Shown: one piece after another, positions 14,327 through 22,371 of the stretch
Position numbering within the stretch: position 1 is the stretch's first letter
Layout of the letters: each line of letters starts with the position of its first letter
Origin: an uncultured Muribaculaceae bacterium
GTDB taxonomy: Bacteria > Bacteroidota > Bacteroidia > Bacteroidales > Muribaculaceae
Length of the DNA stretch: 25,048 nucleotides
Direction: 5' to 3'
NCBI GenBank assembly: GCA_910578365.1
Contig: CAJTRC010000038.1
Location: 1-25,048, forward strand
The notes under the pieces: generated by a model
Database searches by the model: none
Seen by the model: the letters and a program-made list of their open reading frames with translations, nothing else
What the model was told of the DNA's origin: nothing
Program-made: the position numbers and the translations under genes

Positions 14327-15627
14327 TTTCGGACTTTTAACATAGTGTTGATAATTTCCGCACCCGGGAAGTAGTGCGAAAGAATTTGGCGGTAGTCATA
14401 ACCGAGAGCACCCATCACCGCGGCGCCAATCTGGCACAGGCCTACGCCGTGACCCCATCCGGCTCCACGGAGTTCGAACGCCGCCGGCACGCCGTCGGCT
14501 GTTGTGGCGCTGTCGGGATGCACTGTAAACGCGCTGCTGTACAGGTGGCTGGGCGAGAGTGTACGGCGTATTTCCAGTTCTTTGCCAATTACTTTGGTGC
14601 GCTTTGTGCCTACGATGCGCAGACGAACTATACGGCCCGAGGTGCCGCGCTCCAAAGGCTCCAGAGCAATAATCCGGCCATAGTCCACGCCGCTGCGGTG
14701 CAGAATCAGGGCTGCGAGTTCATCCTGGCTGTATTTTACACTCCAGCGGTAGAAGTCGGAGGTTTCCTGATCGTAGCCGTTGAGTACCTGGCCGAGAATA
14801 TGAGGGTCGCGGGTGTTGCAGAAAGCATCGTGTTCCGATTCAATCCACTCGGCGGCTGCCTTGTGGTTCCGCAGGTCGGGGAAGTCGAGGGGGTTTCGGC
14901 TGTCGCGGCGTACGGTCAGATAATTGTAGTGTCGCGGCTGCCAGCAGTTTTCAAATTCTTCGAACACGCCTCCGCAGCATTTTGAGAAGCGGGCGTCGCA
15001 GAGTTCGCCTTCGTACATCAGCACCTGCCCGGCAGTTTCGTCCACGGCACGGTCCACGGTAGGAGTAGTCTGCCGTGTGATTCCCTGGTAACGTTGGCAG
15101 TGGTCGTCGGCGCAGACATCGAACAGCTTGTGGCTGCTGTGGTCGTACCAGCGCAGCAGTTCGCTGTCTGTATCGGTCTGCACAGTCTGTATGGGCTCGC
15201 TGTCGGCGGCATGCTGAATTTGTGCCAGCAGCCAGCTGCGCGAGATTACGGCGTGCGCTTTCAGCAGCGGCAGTGAGGCGGTGGCGCTCATTTCCGACGA
15301 AATTACGCTGCGCAGATACTCCTCGATGTCGATTTCGTTGATAAGCGTAGGCATACCCTGTTCGTTGAGCAGCACTATGCAGTCGCCGCGGAATGTCTGG
15401 TCCTCGAGGCGTTGCCAGTGGAAGTCTACGCCAATGGTAACGTCGCGGACGGTAAACGAGTCGGTCGCGGTGGCGGCGCGGAATTCGGCTTTCTCCACCG
15501 CATGGCCGTCGAGCAGAAGTCTACCGTCGGCATCGATGCCGAAGCGGGCGTTTTCGCGGCCGTATGAGCCGTCGAAAGTCACGCTTATTTCGGGAGCGGA
15601 CAGTATGCCTACTTTAACTTTTTTCAT
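14323..15627 (-). CDS. SpoIID/LytB-family protein, putative lytic transglycosylase, no signal peptide
   Basis: A 434-residue protein with a SpoIID domain. Its core is EIDIEEYLRSVISSEMSATAS (about 98-118); E112 in SEM aligns with the catalytic glutamate of SpoIID, which cuts peptide-free glycan strands by a lytic transglycosylase reaction. Then come LLKAHAVISRSW and, near the C-terminus, RGAGWGHGVGLCQIGAAVMG, both family signatures. Between them is an insert with a Cys-Cys-Gly (KCCGGVFEEFEN). The N-terminus MKKVKVGILSAPEISVTF has no signal peptide, and the 4-nt overlap with the upstream gene leaves no room for a longer start. It may therefore be cytoplasmic, or exported by another route. Amidase plus SpoIID is a logical pair: the amidase removes peptides and SpoIID cuts the bare glycan. 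Confidence 0.85.
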   Translation of the reverse strand: MKKVKVGILSAPEISVTFDGSYGRENARFGIDADGRLLLDGHAVEKAEFRAATATDSFTVRDVTIGVDFHWQRLEDQTFRGDCIVLLNEQGMPTLINEIDIEEYLRSVISSEMSATASLPLLKAHAVISRSWLLAQIQHAADSEPIQTVQTDTDSELLRWYDHSSHKLFDVCADDHCQRYQGITRQTTPTVDRAVDETAGQVLMYEGELCDARFSKCCGGVFEEFENCWQPRHYNYLTVRRDSRNPLDFPDLRNHKAAAEWIESEHDAFCNTRDPHILGQVLNGYDQETSDFYRWSVKYSQDELAALILHRSGVDYGRIIALEPLERGTSGRIVRLRIVGTKRTKVIGKELEIRRTLSPSHLYSSAFTVHPDSATTADGVPAAFELRGAGWGHGVGLCQIGAAVMGALGYDYRQILSHYFPGAEIINTMLKVRK

Positions 15628-16571
15628 ATGCGGTCGATTACGTTGATTATGTCAGCTTCGCTGTAGCAACATTCGCTGTATATCTTTCGGATGTCGTCGG
15701 CTGTTATGGCATCGAAATCTTCCTTGCGCGGAGTAATGAACACACCGCCGAGGTCGACACTGGCCGGCGAAATGAGCATCTGTCCGGGGCCTTCGCCGTA
15801 GTTCGACGGACGATGCTCGCGGCGCGGAATGATTACGAAGCGGGTAACGCTTGCCGAGTCGAAGCAGATGATATTGATTTTAGGCTCGTGAGTCATGTAG
15901 TCCTCCTCGTTTAGCGAGGGGTCGATTACCGAATATAGGGCACGCACGGTGTCGATTGCCATCGTAGCCTCAAGTTTCTTGTTTATGTCTACCACATAGA
16001 ATCCGAATGGGAAGCCCAGCGAAGCCTGCAGCTCGACACTTTCGGTCGTGGCAGGCATGCGCTTTTCGATGGCCTCGACCAGAGGCAGTTCGAATTTGGG
16101 GCAGGCCTGGAAGTGCATGTGGTCCGGCGCCGAAGCTCCGCACAGCGGTCCGTTGTAGAATATGGCATATTCCTCGAGGTCGCGGACCATTTCAATCATG
16201 TGCGGGCCGCGGCATTTCGAAGTCTGTGGAGTATGGCAGAGTTCGGGAATTGTAAGGTGTCTGGCGAAAATAGGATATGGATTCACCAGACACTCATAGT
16301 TGGGCCCCCAGCGCAGGGCTTTCTGCTCCGGCGGGCGGTTGGCCTTACAGAGGAAGCATGGACGAGCCTGTATGCTGCTGCGGTCGATTTTGGCGCCGGT
16401 GCTTACACGTCGCGCCGGGTTGAACTGCACTTTCACATCAAAGCCGTCGACCGACAGGTGTTTGGTCTGCACCATCTTCAGGGCTTCGTAGTTTTGTGCC
16501 GCCAGAGGCCAGTTGGCCAGTTCGCGTTCGATAAAGCGGCTGATGGTGGCTGCGTTCATATAAATCTTCAT
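15624..16571 (-). CDS. DUF4922 protein, GalT/HIT-like nucleotidyl-sugar phosphorylase or transferase
   Basis: A 315-residue protein that I assign to DUF4922, related to GDP-L-galactose phosphorylase, Ap4A phosphorylase and GalT. Visible features are C72-x-x-C75 (CFLC, a zinc-type pair as in GalT), the segment NPYPIFARHLTIPE with H105, and H151-x-H153-x-Q155, the HxHxQ motif whose middle histidine forms the nucleotide-enzyme intermediate in this superfamily. No signal peptide is present, so it should be cytoplasmic. It overlaps both neighbours by 4 nt, a tight link to the glycosyltransferase before it and the SpoIID gene after it. The substrate is unknown; a nucleoside diphosphate linked to an amino sugar is a reasonable idea from context only. 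A start at M5 is possible, but the ATGA junction favours the first ATG. Confidence 0.78.
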   Translation of the reverse strand: MKIYMNAATISRFIERELANWPLAAQNYEALKMVQTKHLSVDGFDVKVQFNPARRVSTGAKIDRSSIQARPCFLCKANRPPEQKALRWGPNYECLVNPYPIFARHLTIPELCHTPQTSKCRGPHMIEMVRDLEEYAIFYNGPLCGASAPDHMHFQACPKFELPLVEAIEKRMPATTESVELQASLGFPFGFYVVDINKKLEATMAIDTVRALYSVIDPSLNEEDYMTHEPKINIICFDSASVTRFVIIPRREHRPSNYGEGPGQMLISPASVDLGGVFITPRKEDFDAITADDIRKIYSECCYSEADIINVIDRI

Positions 16572-18046
16572 TCGCTTTTGTCCTTAAGGTTCATAGCTTG
16601 GCGAGCCTGCAGTTCCCAGGTGCGTATGCGGTCCTTATAAAGGTTGTTGGCGTTGGTTTTTTCCACGGTGAGGTTGGCGTCGGAGTTGTCCTCCCAGCGG
16701 CGGCAGAAATAGAGTACGTCATAAATGCGGCCTATTTGGTGACGGCGCGAGAAGGCCAGCCCCAGGGCATAGTCCTCGCCATAGCTTGTGTTTGGCACGC
16801 CTATGTTGCGCAGCAGCGGGGTGTAGAATGCGCGCGGAGCGCCGAGGCCGTTGATACGCAGGGCATTGTTGCGGCCGTTGTCGGGGGTCCATTCCTTGTG
16901 GTCGATTACGCCGGGGGGTATGGGCTGGCGGTTGATGTCGGTGAGCATGTATGTGCCTACCACCATGCCGCAGTTCTGCTCGTAGAAGGCGTTGACGATG
17001 GTGGCCAGGGTGTCGGCCGACGAATATACGTCGTCGCTGTCGAGCTGAACGGCAAACTTGCCTGCTTTAGGGTTGTTTACTGCCAGATTCCAGCAGCCGC
17101 CGATGCCCAGGTCGAGTCGTTCGGGCCGGATATGTATCACACGCGGATTCCCGGCGTATTCCTCGATGGCCTCGGTGGTGCCGTCGGTGGAGTGGTTGTC
17201 GACCACTATCACGTTGAAGTCAAAATCTGTCTTCTGCGAAAGAGCGCTGTCGATAGCGTCGCGGATAGTGCGCACGCGGTTACGCACCGGAATGATTACC
17301 GATGCCTCCACGGGGAATTCGCCCTTGCTGAAGTCTACCGGCTCGAATTCCGGTTCGAGATAGCCGCCCACAGCCTTGAGGTGTTCGGTGCAGGCCTGTT
17401 CCATTTCAATCTGTACGCCGCGGTTCTTGGGGTCGACATAGTCGAAGATTTTTTCGCCCGACCGGCGGTTGTCGACAGTGACGTCGCTGTAGAGATACTC
17501 GTTGACGTGTACTATTGGAGCCATGCGGCTTATGTGCAGACGAAGGTCGTAGAAGCCGGCGGCCTTGTAGTCGGCCTTCAGTTCTCGGGCGGCGAAGCGC
17601 AGCACCGACGAGTCGAACAGTATCACGGAGCCGAAGTTGAAATCGTCGCGCAGCGAGCCATCCTGATAGTCGATTGTGGGGGCGTTTGTGCGCTTGCCGT
17701 CGGTTTCGGTCACATAGTCGGAATAGAGCATGCCTGCGCCGGTGTCGGCCGCTATGCGCAGCATGCGCTCAAGGGCCAGATAGCCGAGGTCGAGCCGGTT
17801 GGTCTTGTTGTACAGCAGAGCGTGGTCGGCAGTGGTGGCGCCTGCGATTGCGCGCATTGTGGCTGACGAGTTCAGCGAGTCGATGTTTATACGGTTGCAG
17901 CCTTCTATGGCCGGTACATCCGGGTCGGTGCTGAGCAGGAATATGCCGGCAACTACGGGTTGCTGTTTCAGTGATTCAACGGTGGCCTGGACCTGCTCGG
18001 GTGTCGAGTAGGGGAGGAAGCAGTCGATGCGGGCTTGATTTTTCAT
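16568..18046 (-). CDS. Two-domain family-2 glycosyltransferase (degenerate N-terminal copy)
   Basis: A 492-residue cytoplasmic protein with two GT-A-like halves. The C-terminal half (from about 247) is a normal GT2: EASVIIPVRNRVRTIRDAID, then VIVVDNHSTDGTTEAI, GGCWNLAVN and a metal-binding DSDD at 336-339, followed by an acceptor-side GEDYALGLAFSRRH and RRWEDNSD. The N-terminal half (about 5-215) has a weaker version: DCFLPYSTPEQVQATVESLK at its start and MLYSDY at 106-111 as a DxD-like site, so it may be non-catalytic. There are no membrane segments. It overlaps the amidase gene and the DUF4922 gene by 4 nt each. Sugar donor and acceptor are unknown. A sugar-building enzyme in a degradation operon is unexpected. 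Confidence 0.82.
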   Translation of the reverse strand: MKNQARIDCFLPYSTPEQVQATVESLKQQPVVAGIFLLSTDPDVPAIEGCNRINIDSLNSSATMRAIAGATTADHALLYNKTNRLDLGYLALERMLRIAADTGAGMLYSDYVTETDGKRTNAPTIDYQDGSLRDDFNFGSVILFDSSVLRFAARELKADYKAAGFYDLRLHISRMAPIVHVNEYLYSDVTVDNRRSGEKIFDYVDPKNRGVQIEMEQACTEHLKAVGGYLEPEFEPVDFSKGEFPVEASVIIPVRNRVRTIRDAIDSALSQKTDFDFNVIVVDNHSTDGTTEAIEEYAGNPRVIHIRPERLDLGIGGCWNLAVNNPKAGKFAVQLDSDDVYSSADTLATIVNAFYEQNCGMVVGTYMLTDINRQPIPPGVIDHKEWTPDNGRNNALRINGLGAPRAFYTPLLRNIGVPNTSYGEDYALGLAFSRRHQIGRIYDVLYFCRRWEDNSDANLTVEKTNANNLYKDRIRTWELQARQAMNLKDKSE

Positions 18047-21012
18047 TTTTTATAGAGGAAATTTAATATTTGCTTAACTAATGTGTAGGGGTTGTCGACG
18101 CAGTCTGTGGCGCCGTTGAACAGCAGGGTGTGTTCGAGCGGGAATCCGATTATGGCGGTGCGGTATGAGCCGGCGTTGAACAGCGAGCCTGCGGGCAGAT
18201 TGTTTTCGCTGTAGCGCATGAATGTGGCTCCGCGTTTGTCGGCCGGAAATACTGCGTCGGGCGATTCAACGGAGTATATCACTTCGTCGGGGTGCTGGTT
18301 GAACATCAGATTCAGACCGCTGCTGATACCGAAGGGGTTTTGCACAGTGCGGGCCTCGCCTTCGATGGCGGCTTGTCCGCTGCGCCACTGGTAGCCCAGT
18401 ATGTTCTTTGCAAAGTCTATATCGGCCTTGCGGACGGCCTCGCTTGAATTGGGGTTGTCCCAGAGGTCGCTTGCCACATAGCTGCCGCTTATCAGCATCG
18501 ATGTGCCTGCTTGTGTGGCGGCGCTTATACGGGCCTGAAGGTCAGGGGTGAATGTCTTGAATTCCGGACTTTTGGCGCCGCGTCCGATAGTGCTTTCACG
18601 CTGCTTGCCCAAAATCAGGTCCACCACTTTGGCCGAGGAGCTGCAGCTGCCTTCGACCCATGCTGCCAGCGACGACGAGGTGAAGGCGTATCCGGCCTCA
18701 GCGATTAACCGGCCGTGTATGTAGGGATAATCGAAGGTGTTGCCTGCAATCACTCGGGTTTCGTAGTTGGAGCGCGAGGCGCCGAAGCCGGCGGCATCGT
18801 CGTCCATCCACGGAATATTGCGGCGGAATTCCACCTGGTCGCCTATGAAGCCGATGTCGTAGCGGTCGGGCACGCCGCTGTCGTATGCGTTGTAGAAACC
18901 TGCTATATCGCCGGAGTCGAACCACCGGGGGGCACTTGTGCGGGTAAAGCCGTTTACAACCAATATTTCGGGAGCGTCGGGGCGGTAGCACAGGGCCAAG
19001 GTTTCGCCGGGGAAGCTTACGCCGCCTTCGTTGCCGGCGATTATGCGGTATGAGTGGATTTCGGAGTCATTGACTTTTACGTCGAATCGCGGTTCGATGC
19101 AGCGGCCAATGCGGCTGAAGCTTCCGTCGGCCACACGTTCTTCCACTATGTAGTAGGTGGGCATGGCGCTGCTCTCGAGCGAGTCGGGAGTAGCCTTCCA
19201 GCTAAGTGTGTAGTTGCCTGCGCCGTTGTTGCTGATAGCAAAGGAGTTTACGGCCAGAGGCTGTACGGCGTACTCACGTCCGTCGCGGTGGGCCAGAAAC
19301 TGCAGCATGCCTTTATATATGGCGCGCGATACATCGAAGCGGAAGCGCGGGTCGAGGCCGTATTTCATGTCGGCGAAATTCTGATGCGAGAGCAGCTCGA
19401 GCAGCATGGCCGGTACAGCCGGTTCGCGGGCCTCGAAGTAGCTTTTGTCCCACATTCCGCGGCGAGTCCAGGCCGGTTCGTATTTGGCGCGTATGTCGTT
19501 TACGATGTTTGACATTACCAGGTCGGTGAAGTCGCGCGAGGCCAGGCTCGAGCTGCCGTTGCCCAGTGTGTCGCCTGCGGTGGAGTATATGCCCAAGGTG
19601 CCTATGATTTCGTCGTCCATGGTTGTGCCGGCGTCGGAGTGGAAGGCAAAACTGAGGTCGACCGGAATGCCCAGACCTTCGCGGCCGGGCAGCATGCTTG
19701 AGCCGCCGGTGAGCCAGTTGACCCACAGAGCGCGGCTGCGGTAGTCGTCGGAATAGTCGTTTTCGTTGCCCGAGGGGGTGTAGACGCTGTCGGGGGCTCC
19801 TGCCCACTGCAGCTGATAGCGGGCGCCGCCAACAAAGCGGGGGTAGTCGGTGCTTACGTAGTCCATCATGTTGCCGTCGGCATCGGCGGTGCGTCGGGCC
19901 ACGTTGATGATTCCGCCGCCGAGTTTCACGGCATCGGCTGTCACCACTGCATTCTTGGCGGCACTGTAGCCGCTTAATTCCACAAGGCAGTTGGCGGCCT
20001 TGGCGGGGTCAATGTCGTAGTGACCCAGATAAATCCAGGTGCCTCCGCCCATGCGCTGGTTTACTTTCACGCGGTGGTCGCCATTGGCCGAGTGTATGGT
20101 GTATATGGCGTCGGTGGCGCTGTTTGGCAGCGACACATAGCTTACGTAAACTGCATGTCTGCCTGCGGGAGCGTTGTCGAAGCTCCAGCAGGCGCTGGCG
20201 GCTTTGTCGGGGTTGCTGCTTGCCTTGGCCTGTCGCACGCCGCCTTGCCTGAACGGGTTCATGCTCTCGGTAAGCACGTCGGCGGCATGACGGAAGCCGG
20301 CAGTGCCGCTGTTGCTCCAGTGGCCGCGTTCGCTGTAGCTGCCGCCGTTCATGGAGCCGTCGTGGTCGGCAATGGCTTCGTAGCTACTGCAGTCGCGTTC
20401 GCGCGGACTCATCACGTAAGCTCCGGCGTTTTCGAGCATCGGAATCAGGTAGGGAATCACGTAGCTCTGGGTGTAGAGGTCCTCGACGGTTTCGAATATT
20501 CGGGCACGCTGCCACTCCCAGCGGTTGAGTTTGGGCTCGAAGTACCATCCGTGGCTCTGCCACAGGGCTATGTTGGCATTGTCAAGGCCTTTGGGGGCTT
20601 CGATGCCGTCGTCTATCAGGGTTATGAACGGAAGTTCACCCTGCGGGCCCTTGAGGTTTTTGTCGGCAAATAGTATGAGGTCAGACAGCGCTTTGCCGCC
20701 GGAGTTTATTTCGATTTTGTAGTTGCGGTACTGAGAGCCAAGCGATGCAAGAATGCTTTTGGCCAGTTGGTTGTAGCTGTCGTTGTTCAGCGGCAGGTAA
20801 GCAGCTGCGTCGTTACAATCTATGGTCACGGTTTTATTCTTGGGACTGATGCTAACTTTCTTTACCGTTATATTGCCGAAGTTGAAGTTATCCGGCACAG
20901 CGGCGTTAAGAACCTTGGCGGCGGCGTCTTCTCTGACACCGGCCTGGGCTGAAATAGACGATAACGCCATGATTGCTGCAGCCGCCGAAGCGATAAAAAC
21001 GTGTTTGTGCAT
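18043..21012 (-). CDS. Secreted N-acetylmuramoyl-L-alanine amidase (Amidase_3 type) with inserted golvesin-like domain
   Basis: A 989-residue secreted protein with a signal peptide ending near AQA (residue 24). I trace a split Amidase_3 zinc fold: H154 in WQSHGWYF, E174 or E177 in RIFETVEDLY, a long insert, H458 in SFAFHSDAG and the final catalytic-type E539 in PAMLLELLSHQN. The insert (about 225-370) looks like a golvesin C-terminal domain: SACWSFDNAPAGRHAVYVSY, then RMGGGTWIYLGHYDID and VVTADAVKLGG. After the catalytic part come an Fn3-like stretch (about 585-690) and an unassigned C-terminal region of about 300 residues (VVNGFTRTSAPRWF to the end). Database entries for similar proteins may be named xanthan lyase or golvesin-like, which hides the amidase part. 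It is the first gene of the salvage operon and should remove stem peptides from peptidoglycan. Domain limits are my reading. Confidence 0.75.
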   Translation of the reverse strand: MHKHVFIASAAAAIMALSSISAQAGVREDAAAKVLNAAVPDNFNFGNITVKKVSISPKNKTVTIDCNDAAAYLPLNNDSYNQLAKSILASLGSQYRNYKIEINSGGKALSDLILFADKNLKGPQGELPFITLIDDGIEAPKGLDNANIALWQSHGWYFEPKLNRWEWQRARIFETVEDLYTQSYVIPYLIPMLENAGAYVMSPRERDCSSYEAIADHDGSMNGGSYSERGHWSNSGTAGFRHAADVLTESMNPFRQGGVRQAKASSNPDKAASACWSFDNAPAGRHAVYVSYVSLPNSATDAIYTIHSANGDHRVKVNQRMGGGTWIYLGHYDIDPAKAANCLVELSGYSAAKNAVVTADAVKLGGGIINVARRTADADGNMMDYVSTDYPRFVGGARYQLQWAGAPDSVYTPSGNENDYSDDYRSRALWVNWLTGGSSMLPGREGLGIPVDLSFAFHSDAGTTMDDEIIGTLGIYSTAGDTLGNGSSSLASRDFTDLVMSNIVNDIRAKYEPAWTRRGMWDKSYFEAREPAVPAMLLELLSHQNFADMKYGLDPRFRFDVSRAIYKGMLQFLAHRDGREYAVQPLAVNSFAISNNGAGNYTLSWKATPDSLESSAMPTYYIVEERVADGSFSRIGRCIEPRFDVKVNDSEIHSYRIIAGNEGGVSFPGETLALCYRPDAPEILVVNGFTRTSAPRWFDSGDIAGFYNAYDSGVPDRYDIGFIGDQVEFRRNIPWMDDDAAGFGASRSNYETRVIAGNTFDYPYIHGRLIAEAGYAFTSSSLAAWVEGSCSSSAKVVDLILGKQRESTIGRGAKSPEFKTFTPDLQARISAATQAGTSMLISGSYVASDLWDNPNSSEAVRKADIDFAKNILGYQWRSGQAAIEGEARTVQNPFGISSGLNLMFNQHPDEVIYSVESPDAVFPADKRGATFMRYSENNLPAGSLFNAGSYRTAIIGFPLEHTLLFNGATDCVDNPYTLVKQILNFLYKK

Positions 21013-21043
21013 TGATGCGTATTGTTAGTTGTGTTAAGTAATA

Positions 21044-21076
21044 CAAAATTAGCGAATTCTTTTGGAATCCGCTAAT
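21044..21076 (-). promoter_or_regulatory. Candidate promoter and operator of the salvage operon
   Basis: TAATTTTG (minus strand, 21044-21051) fits the -7 box. TTAG at 21072-21075 lies 20 nt upstream, one base from TTTG. An imperfect palindrome, ATTAGCG (21048-21054) against CGCTAAT (21070-21076), spans the space between the boxes. Predicted start is near 21037, about 25 nt before the ATG. Confidence 0.5.
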
Positions 21077-21188
21077 AGTTTATAGTTTGCTTTACAAAAT
21101 TTAAGTATTAAAAACATATTTTTAGTTTGCGGCTGAGCTTTTCAGCACAGGGCGGCGCATAGCGATGACATTATAATAAGGCAGGAAA

Positions 21189-21557
21189 TCATTGTGGCGA
21201 ATTGAGATAATTACGGTATTGGTCGGCGAGAGAATCAGGCGACACTTCGAGTTGTTTCAGGCGGCCGAAGAAATAATTCATTTCGCCTGAATAAAAGTCG
21301 CGGCGGCGCTGCTCTTTGATGATTGCCGGGGCTTCGGCGCTGACGAAGTATCCGAGTCCGCGTTTGTTGTAGATGATGCCGTTGCGCTCAAGTTGCTCGA
21401 AAGCACGCAGTACAGTGTTGGTGTTTACCTGGCAACTGGCCGCCTGTTCTCTGATGGAAGGCATACGGCTGTCGGCACGGTTGCGCCCGGCCAGTATGTC
21501 GTCCATCAGGGCATCGGCGATTTGTAGATATATCGGAGCGTTGTTGATTATAGCCAT
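21189..21557 (-). CDS. GntR-family transcriptional regulator (YtrA subfamily)
   Basis: A 122-residue DNA-binding protein. The N-terminal winged helix (about 8-75) is typical of GntR: PIYLQIADALMDDILAG, RMPSIREQAASCQVNTNTVLRAFEQL and NGIIYNKRGLGYFV. The C-terminal part is only about 45 residues, so no ligand domain is present, which is the YtrA subfamily pattern. YtrA regulators usually repress the ABC-transporter operon they belong to. Here it is the third gene, 1 nt after the permease. A palindrome at 23202-23225 in front of the operon is a good candidate for its site. The gap to the salvage operon on its left (21013-21188) holds only the promoter at 21044-21076 and a weak hairpin near 21132-21146. 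Confidence 0.9.
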   Translation of the reverse strand: MAIINNAPIYLQIADALMDDILAGRNRADSRMPSIREQAASCQVNTNTVLRAFEQLERNGIIYNKRGLGYFVSAEAPAIIKEQRRRDFYSGEMNYFFGRLKQLEVSPDSLADQYRNYLNSPQ

Positions 21558-21558
21558 A

Positions 21559-22371
21559 TCACTTCATCTTAAAACGTTGGATTACCTGGGTGCGCTTGAA
21601 TATCTGCCAGGCAGCTACGTACACGCATGCCAGTATGATGTACAGGCAGGCTATTAAGCTCCAGCCTGCAATGTGCATGCCGGTGGCGGACAGCCCTTTG
21701 AATATGTTCATGAAAGCGTGCAAAGCCGAGCCGGCCAGGTCCAGCGGCAGGATTATGGGCAGTATGATCTGTATGGACAGCAGAGCCACAAAAGTCTTGG
21801 CGAACGAGTATTTGGGCCACAGAGCGCTTCCGACCACATACAGCGACTGAGCGAACAGCCCTACCCACAGCCACGCCAGCCCCATGGCGGCACATATCTC
21901 GAGCGAACGGCCGCTGGCTGTTATTTCCTTGAAAGGTATCTGCGATATGGCCGGAGCTATGCCGAAGATGGCGGCGCTGATACAGTCGGCAAGCACCATA
22001 CACAGCAGCAGCACTATATTGCCGGCTACGATATATAGGGCTATATTGGACAGGAATTTCTCGCTCTGTGCCGCCGGAAGCATCATGCAGCTTATACGGC
22101 GCGCCTTGCTGTTGTATGAACTGAATGTAAGCGAGCCCGACAGCTGCATGGCTATGGCCGACAGCGATATGAAAGCCATCATCACGCCCCATGCCCGGCC
22201 GAGAACCGAATCACCGTAATCGCCGGCAAACGATTTGCTTATCAATATGAATATCAGTAGTACCAGACCGAATACCACCCCTGCCGACATCAGCAGCCGG
22301 CGTTTGTTTTCAGCCGCGTTGCGGCAGGTCAGAGCCCACATGCGGGCCCAGGAAAAACTGTTGCTGTTCAT
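21559..22371 (-). CDS. ABC transporter membrane protein
   Basis: A 270-residue integral membrane protein with six hydrophobic segments (about 28-48, 61-83, 106-130, 155-180, 188-210 and 232-255). It has no recognisable substrate motif. The N-terminus MNSNSFSWARMWALTCRNAAENKR resembles the cytoplasmic start of ABC-2-type permeases. It overlaps the ATPase gene by 4 nt and is followed after 1 nt by a GntR regulator, so ATPase, permease and regulator form one operon. Operons of this kind often respond to cell-envelope stress or antibiotics, but no substrate can be read from the sequence. Confidence 0.85.
   Translation of the reverse strand: MNSNSFSWARMWALTCRNAAENKRRLLMSAGVVFGLVLLIFILISKSFAGDYGDSVLGRAWGVMMAFISLSAIAMQLSGSLTFSSYNSKARRISCMMLPAAQSEKFLSNIALYIVAGNIVLLLCMVLADCISAAIFGIAPAISQIPFKEITASGRSLEICAAMGLAWLWVGLFAQSLYVVGSALWPKYSFAKTFVALLSIQIILPIILPLDLAGSALHAFMNIFKGLSATGMHIAGWSLIACLYIILACVYVAAWQIFKRTQVIQRFKMK

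Larger units (their letters stand above)
5370..21012 (-). other. Eleven-gene peptidoglycan salvage operon
   Basis: All eleven genes lie on the minus strand. Gaps, in transcription order from amidase to SGNH hydrolase, are: overlap 4, 4, 4, 4; gaps 31, 10, 33; overlap 4; gap 21; overlap 14 nt. I found no internal TAnnTTTG promoter in the three larger gaps. There is one promoter candidate before the first gene and one terminator after the last. The products cover amidase, glycan cleavage, MFS import, exo-muramidase, MurNAc uptake, kinase, etherase and D-lactate oxidation. Operon structure is inferred from spacing. Confidence 0.8.

Noticed and set aside
21132..21146. Hairpin GCTGA/TCAGC after the GntR gene
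   Set aside because: Only five base pairs and an interrupted T run; kept as a note in the GntR entry, not as a terminator.
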